Origin: Shewanella sp. SG41-4
GTDB lineage: Bacteria; Pseudomonadota; Gammaproteobacteria; Enterobacterales; Shewanellaceae
Direction: 5' to 3'
DNA length: 57,992 nt
Assembly: GCF_014164505.1 (NCBI RefSeq)
Contig: NZ_JACJFI010000005.1
Location: 1 to 57,992 of the forward strand
Every line of letters begins with the position of its first letter. The first letter of the stretch is position 1. The notes under the pieces are model-generated. The model did no database searches. It had not been told where the DNA came from and saw only the letters and a list, made by a program, of their open reading frames with translations. A program made the position numbers and the translations under genes. Positions 47,724-56,457 of this stretch are shown here, piece by piece.

Positions 47724-48328
47724 GTGAGAAGTCAGATATTATTCACGATGAATATAGTGATAAAAAAAGGCATAAAGCCTTAGCTATATTTTTTATTATC
47801 TTATGCTTTTTAGGTGTTTATGGCACTTTTTTAGGGTTTATAGAAGAATATAGTGTTTTAGAAAAGATTAGTAAAAAGGCTATTTATATCGGGCATAGAA
47901 GCTTTGCTATTGGTGCGTTTTGGCTGGTGCCATTTTTTATCGTTTTTTCTTATTTAATGTACTTAAGATTAGTGAATAAACTGACAATTCAAGCGCAAAT
48001 TTGGCTTGTTAAAGCAGCCGGATTTGGATTAGTTGCTTGGGTTTTGACTTGTAGTGCTTATGGTTTTTGGCTTGATTCACACCTCAGAATAAATGGTTAT
48101 ACTCATTGTTACTGGTATGATTCTCCGTCTCGAGGCAGTCCAACTATTTGGGTAGAGTCGGAGCGTTTTTGCCAGAAGAGAGCTTCAAACACTCGGATTG
48201 AATTATTTAACTATTTTGACCAGCAAGATGCATTAAATCGTAAACCAACAGATAAAGAGTTAAATGCAGAGATAAAAAATATTGTTGAAAATAGTATTTT
48301 TTATAAATATCAGAATGATCTGCTTTAG
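47720..48328 (+). CDS. Three-helix membrane protein, candidate immunity protein
   Basis: The ATG overlaps the TGA of the preceding gene (ATGA), showing translational coupling. The 202-residue product has three predicted helices at about 19-41, 61-83 and 96-117, then a soluble domain likely in the periplasm. Two Cys there (130 and 151), in a GY-x2-C ... P ... C arrangement, could form a disulfide. The pattern recalls DUF1240-type membrane proteins, which I cannot confirm. Small polytopic proteins paired with a hydrophobic-hairpin toxin are the usual form of immunity to inner-membrane pores. Function is inferred from context. Confidence 0.55.
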   Translation: MSEKSDIIHDEYSDKKRHKALAIFFIILCFLGVYGTFLGFIEEYSVLEKISKKAIYIGHRSFAIGAFWLVPFFIVFSYLMYLRLVNKLTIQAQIWLVKAAGFGLVAWVLTCSAYGFWLDSHLRINGYTHCYWYDSPSRGSPTIWVESERFCQKRASNTRIELFNYFDQQDALNRKPTDKELNAEIKNIVENSIFYKYQNDLL

Positions 48329-48387
48329 TGCTGTATATAAATGGTAATCTAAATTTGATGTAGTGGTTATCAATTTTAAAATCAATC

Positions 48388-48422
48388 ACTTAAAAGCTGA
48401 GCTTAATGTTCAGCTTTTAAGT
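48388..48422. terminator. Bidirectional terminator-like hairpin
   Basis: ACTTAAAAGCTGA and TCAGCTTTTAAGT flank nine bases, between two convergent genes. The stem itself contains the T-run, so termination is plausible on both strands. Confidence 0.65.
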
Positions 48423-48437
48423 AACTTAATATTAGAT

Positions 48438-49604
48438 TTACACCAATACTTGTTTGAGCACTCTTTGCCAGTTTTCACCCATAAAACGATCGCGATCGGT
48501 AGATTTGAAACGGGCTTTTTTCAAGGCATCGTCGATGCGGCTCATGCGGTCGATACTGTTGAATTCTGGGATGACTACATGCTTGGGTTCAACGTCAAAA
48601 CCTAATACATTTTTGTCTTCTAAGCTATGCCACCACTCAAGGTACTCTTTTATCCCTTCGCTATTATTGTTATCTAATGCTAATAGGTTTTCTTGACCAC
48701 GCAGTGGGAAATCATTGGCGATGGCTACGCAATCAAAGCCGCCCACTTTAGCAATATAAGCAAGTTGCTTTATGTAGTCTTCTATCGTTGGAATTGGCTT
48801 GTTGGTGAGCCAAAAACTCATCATGAACACGCCAAATACTCCGCCGTTATCGCCAATGGCACGAATAACTTCATCGGGTGAACAACGGGCATTTTTTACA
48901 ATAGCGCGCGCAGCACCATGGCTTTGCACTACAGGAGACTGGCTGGCTTTTATTGCATCAAGGGCCGTTTGGGCACTTGAGTGACTCACATCGATAAGAA
49001 TATTTTTCCGATTAAGCTCTGTTATGAGCTCGCGCCCAGCGGCGGTTAATGGAGTATTTAAACTATTTAAGCCATTATTATCTAATGCACCACCGGCATA
49101 ACGATTACCATAATGGTGTGTCAGCTGCAGTACCCGTAAACCCTGTTGATGCAAATTATCTAGTTGTTGCCATTCATTACTTAAACCGTCATTTTCAACA
49201 CAATCAGCGCCTTGAATTTGAAAAAACACCGCGGTTTGTTGCTGTGTTTTAGCTTTACTAATGTCAGTTCCTGTAAGCCCTTGTAGGTACACATCTGGAT
49301 TGGCTTTTACTGAATTAGCCGCTTGGGTGATACTGTTGATGCAGGCTTCATAAGTACGTTTATAATTTTTAGTGCCATCGGCTTGTTCAATGGTTTCAAT
49401 CGCCGAGACATCGGCGATAAAGGCGTCGAGTTTTGAGGCTTTAACATCATTGATGTCGGTCGGTAAAAACGATAAACCATCAATGTATAAACGACGTGGT
49501 TTAGCGGCCCATGCCGGAAATGAGCTTAAAGGGCTTAATAATGTGGCTGCTCCAAGGCCTTTTAAGATATGACGGCGAGTTTGGTTACAGACTTTTTGGA
49601 TCAT
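48438..49604 (-). CDS. M19 membrane dipeptidase-like protein lacking metal ligands
   Basis: This protein of 388 residues has AAGGAATA before the ATG. It has a twin-arginine-type leader (TRRHILKGLGAATLL, cut near AWA-AK). The M19 renal dipeptidase fold is recognisable: GLRVLQLTHHYGNRYAGG, LIDVSHSSAQTALDAI (His207) and SPVVQSHGAARAI (His228). However the N-terminal HxD ligands of the usual DGHND motif are replaced (DGLSF, Leu44 and Phe46), and the bridging Glu of the EGG motif is Gln130. A normal dinuclear zinc site cannot form, so it may be inactive or act otherwise. It lies 27 bases after csdE, probably cotranscribed. Confidence 0.8.
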   Translation of the reverse strand: MIQKVCNQTRRHILKGLGAATLLSPLSSFPAWAAKPRRLYIDGLSFLPTDINDVKASKLDAFIADVSAIETIEQADGTKNYKRTYEACINSITQAANSVKANPDVYLQGLTGTDISKAKTQQQTAVFFQIQGADCVENDGLSNEWQQLDNLHQQGLRVLQLTHHYGNRYAGGALDNNGLNSLNTPLTAAGRELITELNRKNILIDVSHSSAQTALDAIKASQSPVVQSHGAARAIVKNARCSPDEVIRAIGDNGGVFGVFMMSFWLTNKPIPTIEDYIKQLAYIAKVGGFDCVAIANDFPLRGQENLLALDNNNSEGIKEYLEWWHSLEDKNVLGFDVEPKHVVIPEFNSIDRMSRIDDALKKARFKSTDRDRFMGENWQRVLKQVLV

Positions 49605-49631
49605 TATTATTCCTTAGTGTTGGCAGGTATT

Positions 49632-50087
49632 TCAGGTGCCAACATCTTGTGTATAGGCAACGATGGCTTGCGCTAACGCAGTTAAACCATTGGTACGAGA
49701 TGGACTTAATTGGCCGCTTAATCCGAGATAATCAAAATACTGTTTTACATCAAATTGTTGTATTTGCACGGTGGTTTTGCCTTGGCAAGCGACCAATAAC
49801 AATCCAATTAAGCCTTTTACAATACGGGCGTCACTATCGGCCAGATAAAAATGTTGGCCATTTAGCGTGTAATGGTACAGCCATGCTTGGCTTTCACAGC
49901 CTTTAACTTGTGCATCCGCCTGTTTAAATTCTGCTGCGAGTGGCGGTAATAATTTTCCTAATAACATGATCTGACGGTATTTTTCTTGCCAGTTATTGGC
50001 TTGCTCAATGAGGTTAACGGCTTCAACTAATTCATCCGATAAAGGCGAAAATAACTGCGGTGAAGGTGTGGTGCTTGGGTTTAACAT
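49632..50087 (-). CDS. csdE: Cysteine desulfurase activator, SufE/CsdE family
   Basis: This protein of 151 residues carries the SufE signature QVKGCESQAWL with the sulfur-accepting Cys, and DSDARIVKGL, a following conserved block. It takes persulfide sulfur from the desulfurase encoded just upstream and passes it on. The pairing with csdA supports CsdE over SufE, since no sufBCD genes are near. It is 65 bases downstream of csdA. Confidence 0.88.
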   Translation of the reverse strand: MLNPSTTPSPQLFSPLSDELVEAVNLIEQANNWQEKYRQIMLLGKLLPPLAAEFKQADAQVKGCESQAWLYHYTLNGQHFYLADSDARIVKGLIGLLLVACQGKTTVQIQQFDVKQYFDYLGLSGQLSPSRTNGLTALAQAIVAYTQDVGT

Positions 50088-50152
50088 GGTAATTCAATTA
50101 ACCTCGGCTGTAGATAAAAGATGTATCTGGATCAGCGTGCTGTACCTTAACA

Positions 50153-51487
50153 CTATAACAATAACTCTTTTACAGCATTAAGTGCATGAATAAATTGATC
50201 AACATCTTGCTTATTAGTATAGATGCCAATAGACGCACGGCAACAGCCGCTTAAATTAAGGCTGGTCATTAGCGGCATAGCACAATGATGGCCACAGCGA
50301 ACGGCCACAGCTTGTTGGTCGAGTAAAATCCCTACATCTTGGTGGTGTTCACCCTGTAGATTAAAAGCCACTGCACCAATATTATGGCGCAGACTAACAA
50401 CGGAGTGACTTTTATCAGAGTCGAATGTATCAGAGTCACTTTTATCAGAGTCGAATGTATCAAAGTGACTTTTATCGGCAATACCATACAACTCAATAGC
50501 GCCAAGCTGTTGCAGTTGTTGCTGTAAGTAGTGCAGCAATTGTTGTTCATGTGCGAGTATTTGCTCGCGAGGCAATTGTTGTAAAAAACGAATGGCAGCC
50601 CCTAGGCCAATGACTTCTGCGATAGCAGGCGTGCCAGCTTCAAGGCGGTTAGGCAGGGCACCAAACTCAGTCTGTTCAAAACTCACGGTTTTGATCATCT
50701 CGCCGCCAGTGAGCATTGGGGTTAATTTATCGAGCTCTGTATATCGACCATATAAAATGCCCACCCCCGTTGGTCCATACATTTTATGGCCTGAAAACAC
50801 ATAAAAATCACAATCAATTTGTTGCACATCAACGGGTAAATGGGCAATGGCTTGCGCGCCATCAACCAAGGTTAGCGCGCCAACGGCTTTGGCTTTTACT
50901 ACTAGCTCATTGACTGGGTTTAGTGTGCCTAAGGCATTTGACACATGGCATAGTGCAACCACTTTAGGCTTCAGCATTAATAGTTGATCAAAAGCGGCTA
51001 TATCCAGTTGCGCGTCAGCTGTCAGTGGGATAGGTTTTATCACCGCGCCAGTGCGCTTTGCCAGTTCTTGCCACGGAACTATATTGGCATGGTGAGCAGC
51101 AGTATCAATTAACATCACATCATCCGCTTTAATTTGCGAAGTCAGTCCGTAGGCCACCATATTGATCGATTCTGTGGTGCCGTGGGTAAAAATGATTTCG
51201 TCTTGACGCTGGGCGTGGATAAATTCAGCCACTTGTAGCCGAACCGCTTCATATTGCTGAGTTGCCCTTGCTGATAATTGATGCGCCGCACGGTGCACAT
51301 TGGCATTATTGAGTTGGTAATATTCAGTCATCGCATCAATCACCGCTTGTGGCTTTTGGCTGGTTGCTGCAGTGTCTAAGTAGCACAAAGGATGATCGCC
51401 AATAGTCTGTTTAAGCGCCGGGAATTGATCGCGTAGTGCTTGATGATCAAATAAAACGGCAGACGATAATGACGATGCAGGCTTCAT
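50153..51487 (-). CDS. csdA: Cysteine desulfurase CsdA/SufS family
   Basis: This PLP enzyme of 444 residues is longer than E. coli CsdA (401). ATSQKPQAVIDA, THGTTESINMVA, the Lys of FSGHKMYGPTGVGILYG (PLP Schiff base) and the catalytic Cys in RCGHHCAMPLM are all intact. It removes sulfur from cysteine for transfer to CsdE. A ten-residue repeat (KS-FDTFDSD units) adds about 25-30 residues between ELYGIAD and NIGAVAFNL, a surface loop next to the active-site region. The stop of reading frame is not disturbed. Confidence 0.92.
   Translation of the reverse strand: MKPASSLSSAVLFDHQALRDQFPALKQTIGDHPLCYLDTAATSQKPQAVIDAMTEYYQLNNANVHRAAHQLSARATQQYEAVRLQVAEFIHAQRQDEIIFTHGTTESINMVAYGLTSQIKADDVMLIDTAAHHANIVPWQELAKRTGAVIKPIPLTADAQLDIAAFDQLLMLKPKVVALCHVSNALGTLNPVNELVVKAKAVGALTLVDGAQAIAHLPVDVQQIDCDFYVFSGHKMYGPTGVGILYGRYTELDKLTPMLTGGEMIKTVSFEQTEFGALPNRLEAGTPAIAEVIGLGAAIRFLQQLPREQILAHEQQLLHYLQQQLQQLGAIELYGIADKSHFDTFDSDKSDSDTFDSDKSHSVVSLRHNIGAVAFNLQGEHHQDVGILLDQQAVAVRCGHHCAMPLMTSLNLSGCCRASIGIYTNKQDVDQFIHALNAVKELLL
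50404..50480. repeat. 30-base in-frame tandem repeat within csdA
   Basis: Units of 30 bases built on AGTGACTTTTATCAGAGTCG and GAATGTATC occur about two and a half times (50404-50430, 50431-50460, 50461-50475). The length is a multiple of three, so the repeat adds residues without shifting the frame. Copy number may vary between strains. Confidence 0.88.
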
Positions 51488-51599
51488 AAATAAGGATTTC
51501 TGTATTGAAAATAAAAGGCATCAAGATCTTCAGTGATCTTGATGCCCATTGCAAGGTTTTGTGGCGATAAGCTCAATTAGTCAGGCGGTTATTGTTTTC

Positions 51600-52640
51600 C
51601 TACGGACAAGGGAAACGGTATAACGCCGATAATTCGTTAATTCTTATCATCAGCTCTTCAGATAAGCTGACCTTGTGGCTGTCGATGTTTTGCTTTAACT
51701 GATGTAAATCAGTTGCACCAATAATATTAGCAGCAACAAATTTGCGGCTATTTACAAATGCTAAGGCCATTTCGGTGGGCGACAAACCAAATTCTCGGGC
51801 CAAATCGATATAAGCTTGCGTCGCTTCCAGTGCCATTGGGGTACTGTTGTAGCGGGCAAAGCGTTTAAATACCGTTAAACGTGCGCCTTCAGGCCACTGA
51901 TTATTTTCGTATTTACCGGTTAAGGCACCAAAGGCTAACGGCGAATAAGCTAATAACGGCACATCTTCACGATAACTGATTTCAGACATGGCGATTTCGT
52001 AGCTGCGATTAAGCAAGTTGTAAGGATTTTGCACACTGATAATACGTGGCAAATCGTGCTTTTCGGCTAATTTTAGGTATTTCATAAAGCCCCAAGGAGT
52101 TTCATTAGAAATGCCGATATAACGCACTTTACCTTGCTTAATGATTTCCGCTAAGGCTTCAAGCGTGTCTAAAATAGGAGTGTAGTGCTCTTCTTCGTCG
52201 TGTTCATACATCATTTCGCCGAAGAAATTAGTATTTCTATCCGGCCAATGCACTTGATACAAATCGATAGTGTCGATTTGTAAGCGTGCTAATGAGTCAT
52301 CAACGGCTTGATGAATGTTGCGCCAGTCAAGAGCCATATCTTTACGGATGTAATCACCTTTACCACCAGGCGCAGCAACTTTAGTGGCAATCACTAAATT
52401 GTCGCGATTACCTTGTGCTTTAAGGTAGTTACCAATAATGCGTTCGGTTTCGCCCTGGGTTTCGGCTTTAGGTGGCACCGGGTACATTTCAGCGGTATCA
52501 ATAAAGTTAACGCCTTGGCCAATAGCATAATCGAGTTGAGCAAAAGCGTCGGCTTGAGTATTTTGTTCTCCCCAAGTCATGGTGCCGAGGCAGATTTTAC
52601 TCACCTCAAGGTTAGAATGCGCGATACGTTGATATTCCAT
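51600..52640 (-). CDS. tas: Aldo/keto reductase Tas
   Basis: This NADP(H)-dependent aldo/keto reductase is 346 residues long, the length of E. coli Tas. The start is the ATG at 52640 with AGGAGG six bases upstream; the earlier ATG at 52646 lies within that site. Catalytic residues are in FIDTAEMYP (Asp and Tyr) and VIATKVAAP (Lys), and VYQVHWPDRN carries the active His. Tas was named for suppressing tyrosine starvation in E. coli; its physiological substrate is unclear. Monocistronic. Confidence 0.92.
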   Translation of the reverse strand: MEYQRIAHSNLEVSKICLGTMTWGEQNTQADAFAQLDYAIGQGVNFIDTAEMYPVPPKAETQGETERIIGNYLKAQGNRDNLVIATKVAAPGGKGDYIRKDMALDWRNIHQAVDDSLARLQIDTIDLYQVHWPDRNTNFFGEMMYEHDEEEHYTPILDTLEALAEIIKQGKVRYIGISNETPWGFMKYLKLAEKHDLPRIISVQNPYNLLNRSYEIAMSEISYREDVPLLAYSPLAFGALTGKYENNQWPEGARLTVFKRFARYNSTPMALEATQAYIDLAREFGLSPTEMALAFVNSRKFVAANIIGATDLHQLKQNIDSHKVSLSEELMIRINELSALYRFPCP

Positions 52641-52783
52641 GATCATCCTCCTATGGAATGTGCTTAATCTGAGGCTACCAAGCTTTTGGGTGATTGCAAA
52701 GCGCTATAATAAAGTCGTAGCAAAACCGTTTAAAAAACAATCTAATGCAGCTAGTATCGAAGAATAATGGAATATTTTATACG

Positions 52784-53305
52784 CTATAAGCTCATTATCA
52801 TCGCGATTTCACAGGCATCGTGGCCTGTTTCGCCTAAATGCTGACAGTGACTAAAGCCCAGTTTTTCATAGAGTGCTAGTGCTTCAACTAGCACTGCCGT
52901 GGTTTCTAAATACATCGATTGATAGCCTTGTTGTTTGGCGAACTCAATACACTGACGGGTTAATGGTTTCGCCATACCTTGACCACGTATTGCGCGAGAA
53001 AAATACATTTTCTGTAACTCACATACGCCGTCATTTTTTGCTAATCCAGCAATACCTGCGCCGCCAACCACTTTGCCTTGATATTCAATCACCCAGTATT
53101 GTGAACCTTCAGCTTGATACACCTCACTTAAACAGTCGAGGGTTTTATCGGCCACGCTAAAACCTTTATCTGGGGTTAACCCATATTCTGCAGACACTTC
53201 ACGGATCACCGCGGCCAATGCAGCATCGTCATGGGGTTGTAACATTCTAATCAAGGGCGCTTGCAAGTCGTCTTTGGTTGTATTTGCTTGCTGATGTTCA
53301 GTCAT
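52784..53305 (-). CDS. GNAT-family N-acetyltransferase
   Basis: This protein of 173 residues starts from ATG 53305, inside the end of yjjX with an eight-base overlap, and has GGA upstream. The acetyl-CoA-binding motif is MYFSRAIRGQGMAKPL (RxxGxG/A). YLETTAVLVEALALYEKLGF is the typical GNAT C-terminal half. The substrate is unknown. Coupling to yjjX suggests a linked role, but this is not established. Confidence 0.85.
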   Translation of the reverse strand: MTEHQQANTTKDDLQAPLIRMLQPHDDAALAAVIREVSAEYGLTPDKGFSVADKTLDCLSEVYQAEGSQYWVIEYQGKVVGGAGIAGLAKNDGVCELQKMYFSRAIRGQGMAKPLTRQCIEFAKQQGYQSMYLETTAVLVEALALYEKLGFSHCQHLGETGHDACEIAMIMSL

Positions 53306-53870
53306 TAAATAATTCCGCATTGATAAAAGGAGCCATTGCCAGCACTAATGCTTGGGTATAAATGCTTTCGCGGGTAGCTAAACCTCGAGTGAGCAAGCCA
53401 ATCGCGCCGCCTTTTTGTTTAATGTTATGAGTATTAAATACTCGGTCCATTACTTTGCCAAGTTCTTCACCTGCTTGTAAAGCGTTAAAAATTGTCTGTG
53501 GCAATGGCAAATTAGCGCTGCGACCAACAGATAATGTGTCGTTATGGATAATGGCCATGTAAGCAAAGGTGGCAGGGCTGTGATCAAACTGATCTACTCC
53601 GCCTTCCATTGCCACATAAAAGTCAGCATGTTGATCGACTACTTTTGCATTGGCTTGGCAAAATTGAGCGCGATTGATGGCACCCAATTTAGTTTCTGCT
53701 TCAGTCATGGGTTGGTCTGCGACCAGAGATGGCGCATGCATGCCAGTGCAATTAATGTGAACATCAGGAAAATATTGTCCAATAGCTTGTTTTGCTGCAT
53801 TGATTTTAACTGGGTTGGTTGAACCAACAATGATCGTTAACGTTTGTGGTATCGCAGTAAAAGTCGGCAT
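53298..53870 (-). CDS. yjjX: Inosine/xanthosine triphosphatase
   Basis: The fold is recognised from TIIVGSTNPVKINAAKQAI, PMTEAETKLGAINRA and AMEGGVD, the YjjX signatures. It hydrolyses ITP and XTP (non-canonical purine nucleotides), cleaning the pool. The frame is open to 54071, but I use ATG 53870 (190 residues; E. coli 170). An ATG at 53903 is an alternative; the extension further upstream is hydrophobic and not conserved in the family. Overlaps the GNAT gene by eight bases. Confidence 0.88.
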   Translation of the reverse strand: MPTFTAIPQTLTIIVGSTNPVKINAAKQAIGQYFPDVHINCTGMHAPSLVADQPMTEAETKLGAINRAQFCQANAKVVDQHADFYVAMEGGVDQFDHSPATFAYMAIIHNDTLSVGRSANLPLPQTIFNALQAGEELGKVMDRVFNTHNIKQKGGAIGLLTRGLATRESIYTQALVLAMAPFINAELFND

Positions 53871-54146
53871 AGGGTTATGTTCTTTTTTGTTTGAGTTAAC
53901 CATGATGATCACAGTGGTGAAGTTAACCACATTGTATGGGATTTTAACCATTTTGGGTTTGATGACGTAGTTATTTTTATTACTGTTAATTGTAACTTGT
54001 TGTAAATATAGCTTTTGTTTAGTTGGTATGAAACCTGCTAAATGATTGTTAATTGCTGCTAACTCATGCAAACATCAGTTAACTTTGTTAATGACATCTG
54101 TTTGGCGGCCTAACCTTATTTTATCTTCATAAAAGGAATTAATCTT

Positions 54147-54950
54147 ATGTCTATTCGCATTGCAACCATTAGTGTCACGGTCGGGCTTATTCTCGGCGCA
54201 ACTCTATTTGGCGCTTCGCAAAGTGAAGCCGAATCGATATTTTCGTCATCATCAGAGAAAAACCATACAAATCTTAGCTTAGTACAGCAACAATTGAATC
54301 TTGACGCAGGGTCGTTAACTGAGTTAGTCGCCAATACTGGCGCCGGCAAGTTAACAATTGTCGGGGTTGAAGGCTTAAAAGAAGTTAGCGTACATGCTGA
54401 TATTTACACCCAATCATTGGATAAAGATGACATCGAAATTAAGCTCAGCTTGACCCGAAAAGGTGATAAGGGCTATTTAATATCAGAAATCCACAGTGAC
54501 CAATATTTCGGTGAATCGCCTTATATTGATTTATTGGTAGAAGTGCCAGCGGCGCTCGCATTGAATATTAAAGACGGTTCAGGCCCAATCCAAATAGATG
54601 ATGTAAGTGCTGATATTGAGTTAATAGATGGTTCTGGCAGTATTGTGATGAACCACATTGGCAAATTGGTATTAGTTGATGGTTCTGGCTCTATTAATAT
54701 TAGTGAGGCTAAAGGCGCGATTGCGTTACAAGATGGCTCGGGATCTATTCGCATTAACCATGTTATTGGTGATGTGAGTATTGAAGATGGTTCGGGTTCA
54801 ATCAAGGTTAATCAAGTCTCCGGATTAGTTAAGATAAATGATGGTTCCGGTGGCATTGATGTGGCTAACACCAAAGGTTTGACCATTGTTAATTCGGGTT
54901 CTGGTAGTGTCGATTATCAAAATATCGATGGCCCACTAACCTTAGACTGA
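54147..54950 (+). CDS. Secreted DGSG-repeat beta-helix protein
   Basis: This protein of 267 residues has a signal peptide (about 1-28, ending near SEAES) and AAGGA before the ATG. From residue 143 to 253 the motif DGSG(S/P/G)I recurs with an 18-residue period (residues 143, 161, 178, 196, 214, 232, and SGSG at 250). Each unit is two short beta strands, as in a beta-helix or DUF4097-type solenoid. No lipobox or membrane helix. The family is common as secreted proteins of unknown function. No partner gene is near. Confidence 0.7.
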   Translation: MSIRIATISVTVGLILGATLFGASQSEAESIFSSSSEKNHTNLSLVQQQLNLDAGSLTELVANTGAGKLTIVGVEGLKEVSVHADIYTQSLDKDDIEIKLSLTRKGDKGYLISEIHSDQYFGESPYIDLLVEVPAALALNIKDGSGPIQIDDVSADIELIDGSGSIVMNHIGKLVLVDGSGSINISEAKGAIALQDGSGSIRINHVIGDVSIEDGSGSIKVNQVSGLVKINDGSGGIDVANTKGLTIVNSGSGSVDYQNIDGPLTLD

Positions 54951-55124
54951 TGCTCAGCCACATTAAGCTCAGGTAAATCAAACTTAAGCTTATTTGGTCA
55001 AGATGTTCAAGTTAACTGCAACTGCGGCACGCAACATGCTTTTTTGTTTCAAAGCCAAGTTTAATCATGGCATTATGCAGGCACGTTATTAGTGAAGTTA
55101 GCATTGTTGAAGTAAGAGTTAATC

Positions 55125-55913
55125 ATGGCAAAGAAGTTTTACGTAGTATGGGCCGGTCGAGAAACGGGTATTTTTACCAGCTGGGATGTTACCAAGCGTT
55201 CAGTTGATAAATATCCGCAAGCCAAGTACAAATCCTTTGCTACAGAAGCAGAAGCCAAAGTTGCATTTGCTAAATCTCCTGCAAGCAGCATAGGCAAAAG
55301 TGTGCCAGCTAAAGCGGCTGGTCGTTCATCGACAAAGGCTGCAGGGGCTGGAACATCAACCAAGACTCTTAGCGCGAATCAAGCTGTGTTAAGCCAATTT
55401 GATGTGGTTATTTACACCGACGGAGGTTGCGAACCCAACCCAGGTAAAGCGGGTTCAGGGATGGCTATATACCGCAAAGGCGAGTTAGCCGAATTATGGT
55501 TTGGTTTGTTTAATCCTAATGGCACCAATAATACTGCCGAGCTCAATGCGCTACATCAGGCACTCATTAAGGCAAAAAAAGTGCTTGATGCCGGTGAAAC
55601 CGTGCAAATTATGAGTGACTCGCAGTATTCGATTAAATGTGTTTGTGAGTGGGCATATGGTTGGAAAGCTAAAAACTGGACCCGAAAAACCGGTGAAATC
55701 GCCAATCTGGAGATCATCAAGCAAGCACATGAGTTATACGATGCAATGAAAGACGATTTAGTGCTTCAGCATGTCGCCGCCCATATTGGTATTGAAGGTA
55801 ACGAATTGGCAGACAGAATGTCGATTCATGCGATTGATCAGCAGCATAAAGGTTTTAGTCAATTTAGCGCGCCACTGGATATCAGTAAAATTCTCGCGTT
55901 GCGAACAGGCTAG
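55125..55913 (+). CDS. Ribonuclease H with viroplasmin domain
   Basis: This protein of 262 residues has an N-terminal viroplasmin/hybrid-binding domain (residues 3-47, KFYVVWAGRETGIFTSW), which binds RNA-DNA hybrids. A low-complexity Ala/Ser/Lys linker follows (50-85), then an RNase H domain (93-240). Catalytic residues are Asp99 (YTDGG), Glu139 (NTAELNAL), Asp165 (MSDSQYS) and Asp230 (NELAD), with His220. It should cleave RNA in hybrids, as eukaryotic-type RNase H1 does. A conventional rnhA is not in this window. Ends at a strong terminator. Confidence 0.9.
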   Translation: MAKKFYVVWAGRETGIFTSWDVTKRSVDKYPQAKYKSFATEAEAKVAFAKSPASSIGKSVPAKAAGRSSTKAAGAGTSTKTLSANQAVLSQFDVVIYTDGGCEPNPGKAGSGMAIYRKGELAELWFGLFNPNGTNNTAELNALHQALIKAKKVLDAGETVQIMSDSQYSIKCVCEWAYGWKAKNWTRKTGEIANLEIIKQAHELYDAMKDDLVLQHVAAHIGIEGNELADRMSIHAIDQQHKGFSQFSAPLDISKILALRTG

Positions 55914-55966
55914 TTATTGGCCAAATCCTCCCTGAACGCGTTAGATTCCTTGGTCAATAAACACAA

Positions 55967-55990
55967 AAAAGCCGGATTATTCCGGCTTTT
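55967..55990. terminator. Bidirectional terminator
   Basis: AAAAGCCGGA and TCCGGCTTTT flank TTAT, with a run of A to the left. It ends the RNase H transcript and the converging GNAT gene. Confidence 0.9.
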
Positions 55991-56007
55991 GTACGTGTGA
56001 CTTACGA

Positions 56008-56457
56008 TTACTTAGTATTTTCTTCATACATTAAATAATGGCTTTGCTCCATCCCTAATGATTCATAGGTTTTTTGGGCAATTTTATTGTCATGTTCAAC
56101 ATACAAACGGAAACTGGCGGTGCCACCGTTTTCTGCTGCTAAGTCTTTTACCGCTTGATAAAGCTTGCCATAAATACCCTGACGACGATTCTGTGGACGG
56201 ATATACACACTCTGGATCCAGTAATAATTACTCGCGCGCCAGTCACTCCACTCATAGGTGACCATTAACGAACCGGTAATCTCACCGTCAACTTCGGCGA
56301 CTAAATATACCCCACGTTCAGGATGGGTAAGCAATCCTTCAACACCGCGAGTTAATTGCTCCGTGTCTAATGAAAGGTTTTCGGTTTCCATTGCCATGGC
56401 TTGGTTAAACTGAACTAGGGCTTGCAGGTCGGCATGTTGGCCTATTCTTATTGTCAT
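56008..56457 (-). CDS. GNAT-family N-acetyltransferase
   Basis: I choose ATG 56457 (149 residues); the longer frame begins with GTG at 56505. Motif A is IQSVYIRPQNRRQGIYGKLY (RRxGxxGxL). EHDNKIAQKTYESLGMEQ is the C-terminal half. The sequence has the feel of the YncA/PhnO-like branch, but the substrate is unknown. Monocistronic. Confidence 0.82.
   Translation of the reverse strand: MTIRIGQHADLQALVQFNQAMAMETENLSLDTEQLTRGVEGLLTHPERGVYLVAEVDGEITGSLMVTYEWSDWRASNYYWIQSVYIRPQNRRQGIYGKLYQAVKDLAAENGGTASFRLYVEHDNKIAQKTYESLGMEQSHYLMYEENTK

Noticed and set aside
48207-48605. Open frames around the toxin-immunity pair's end
   Set aside because: They overlap the well-supported immunity-like and M19 genes in other frames and have no independent support.
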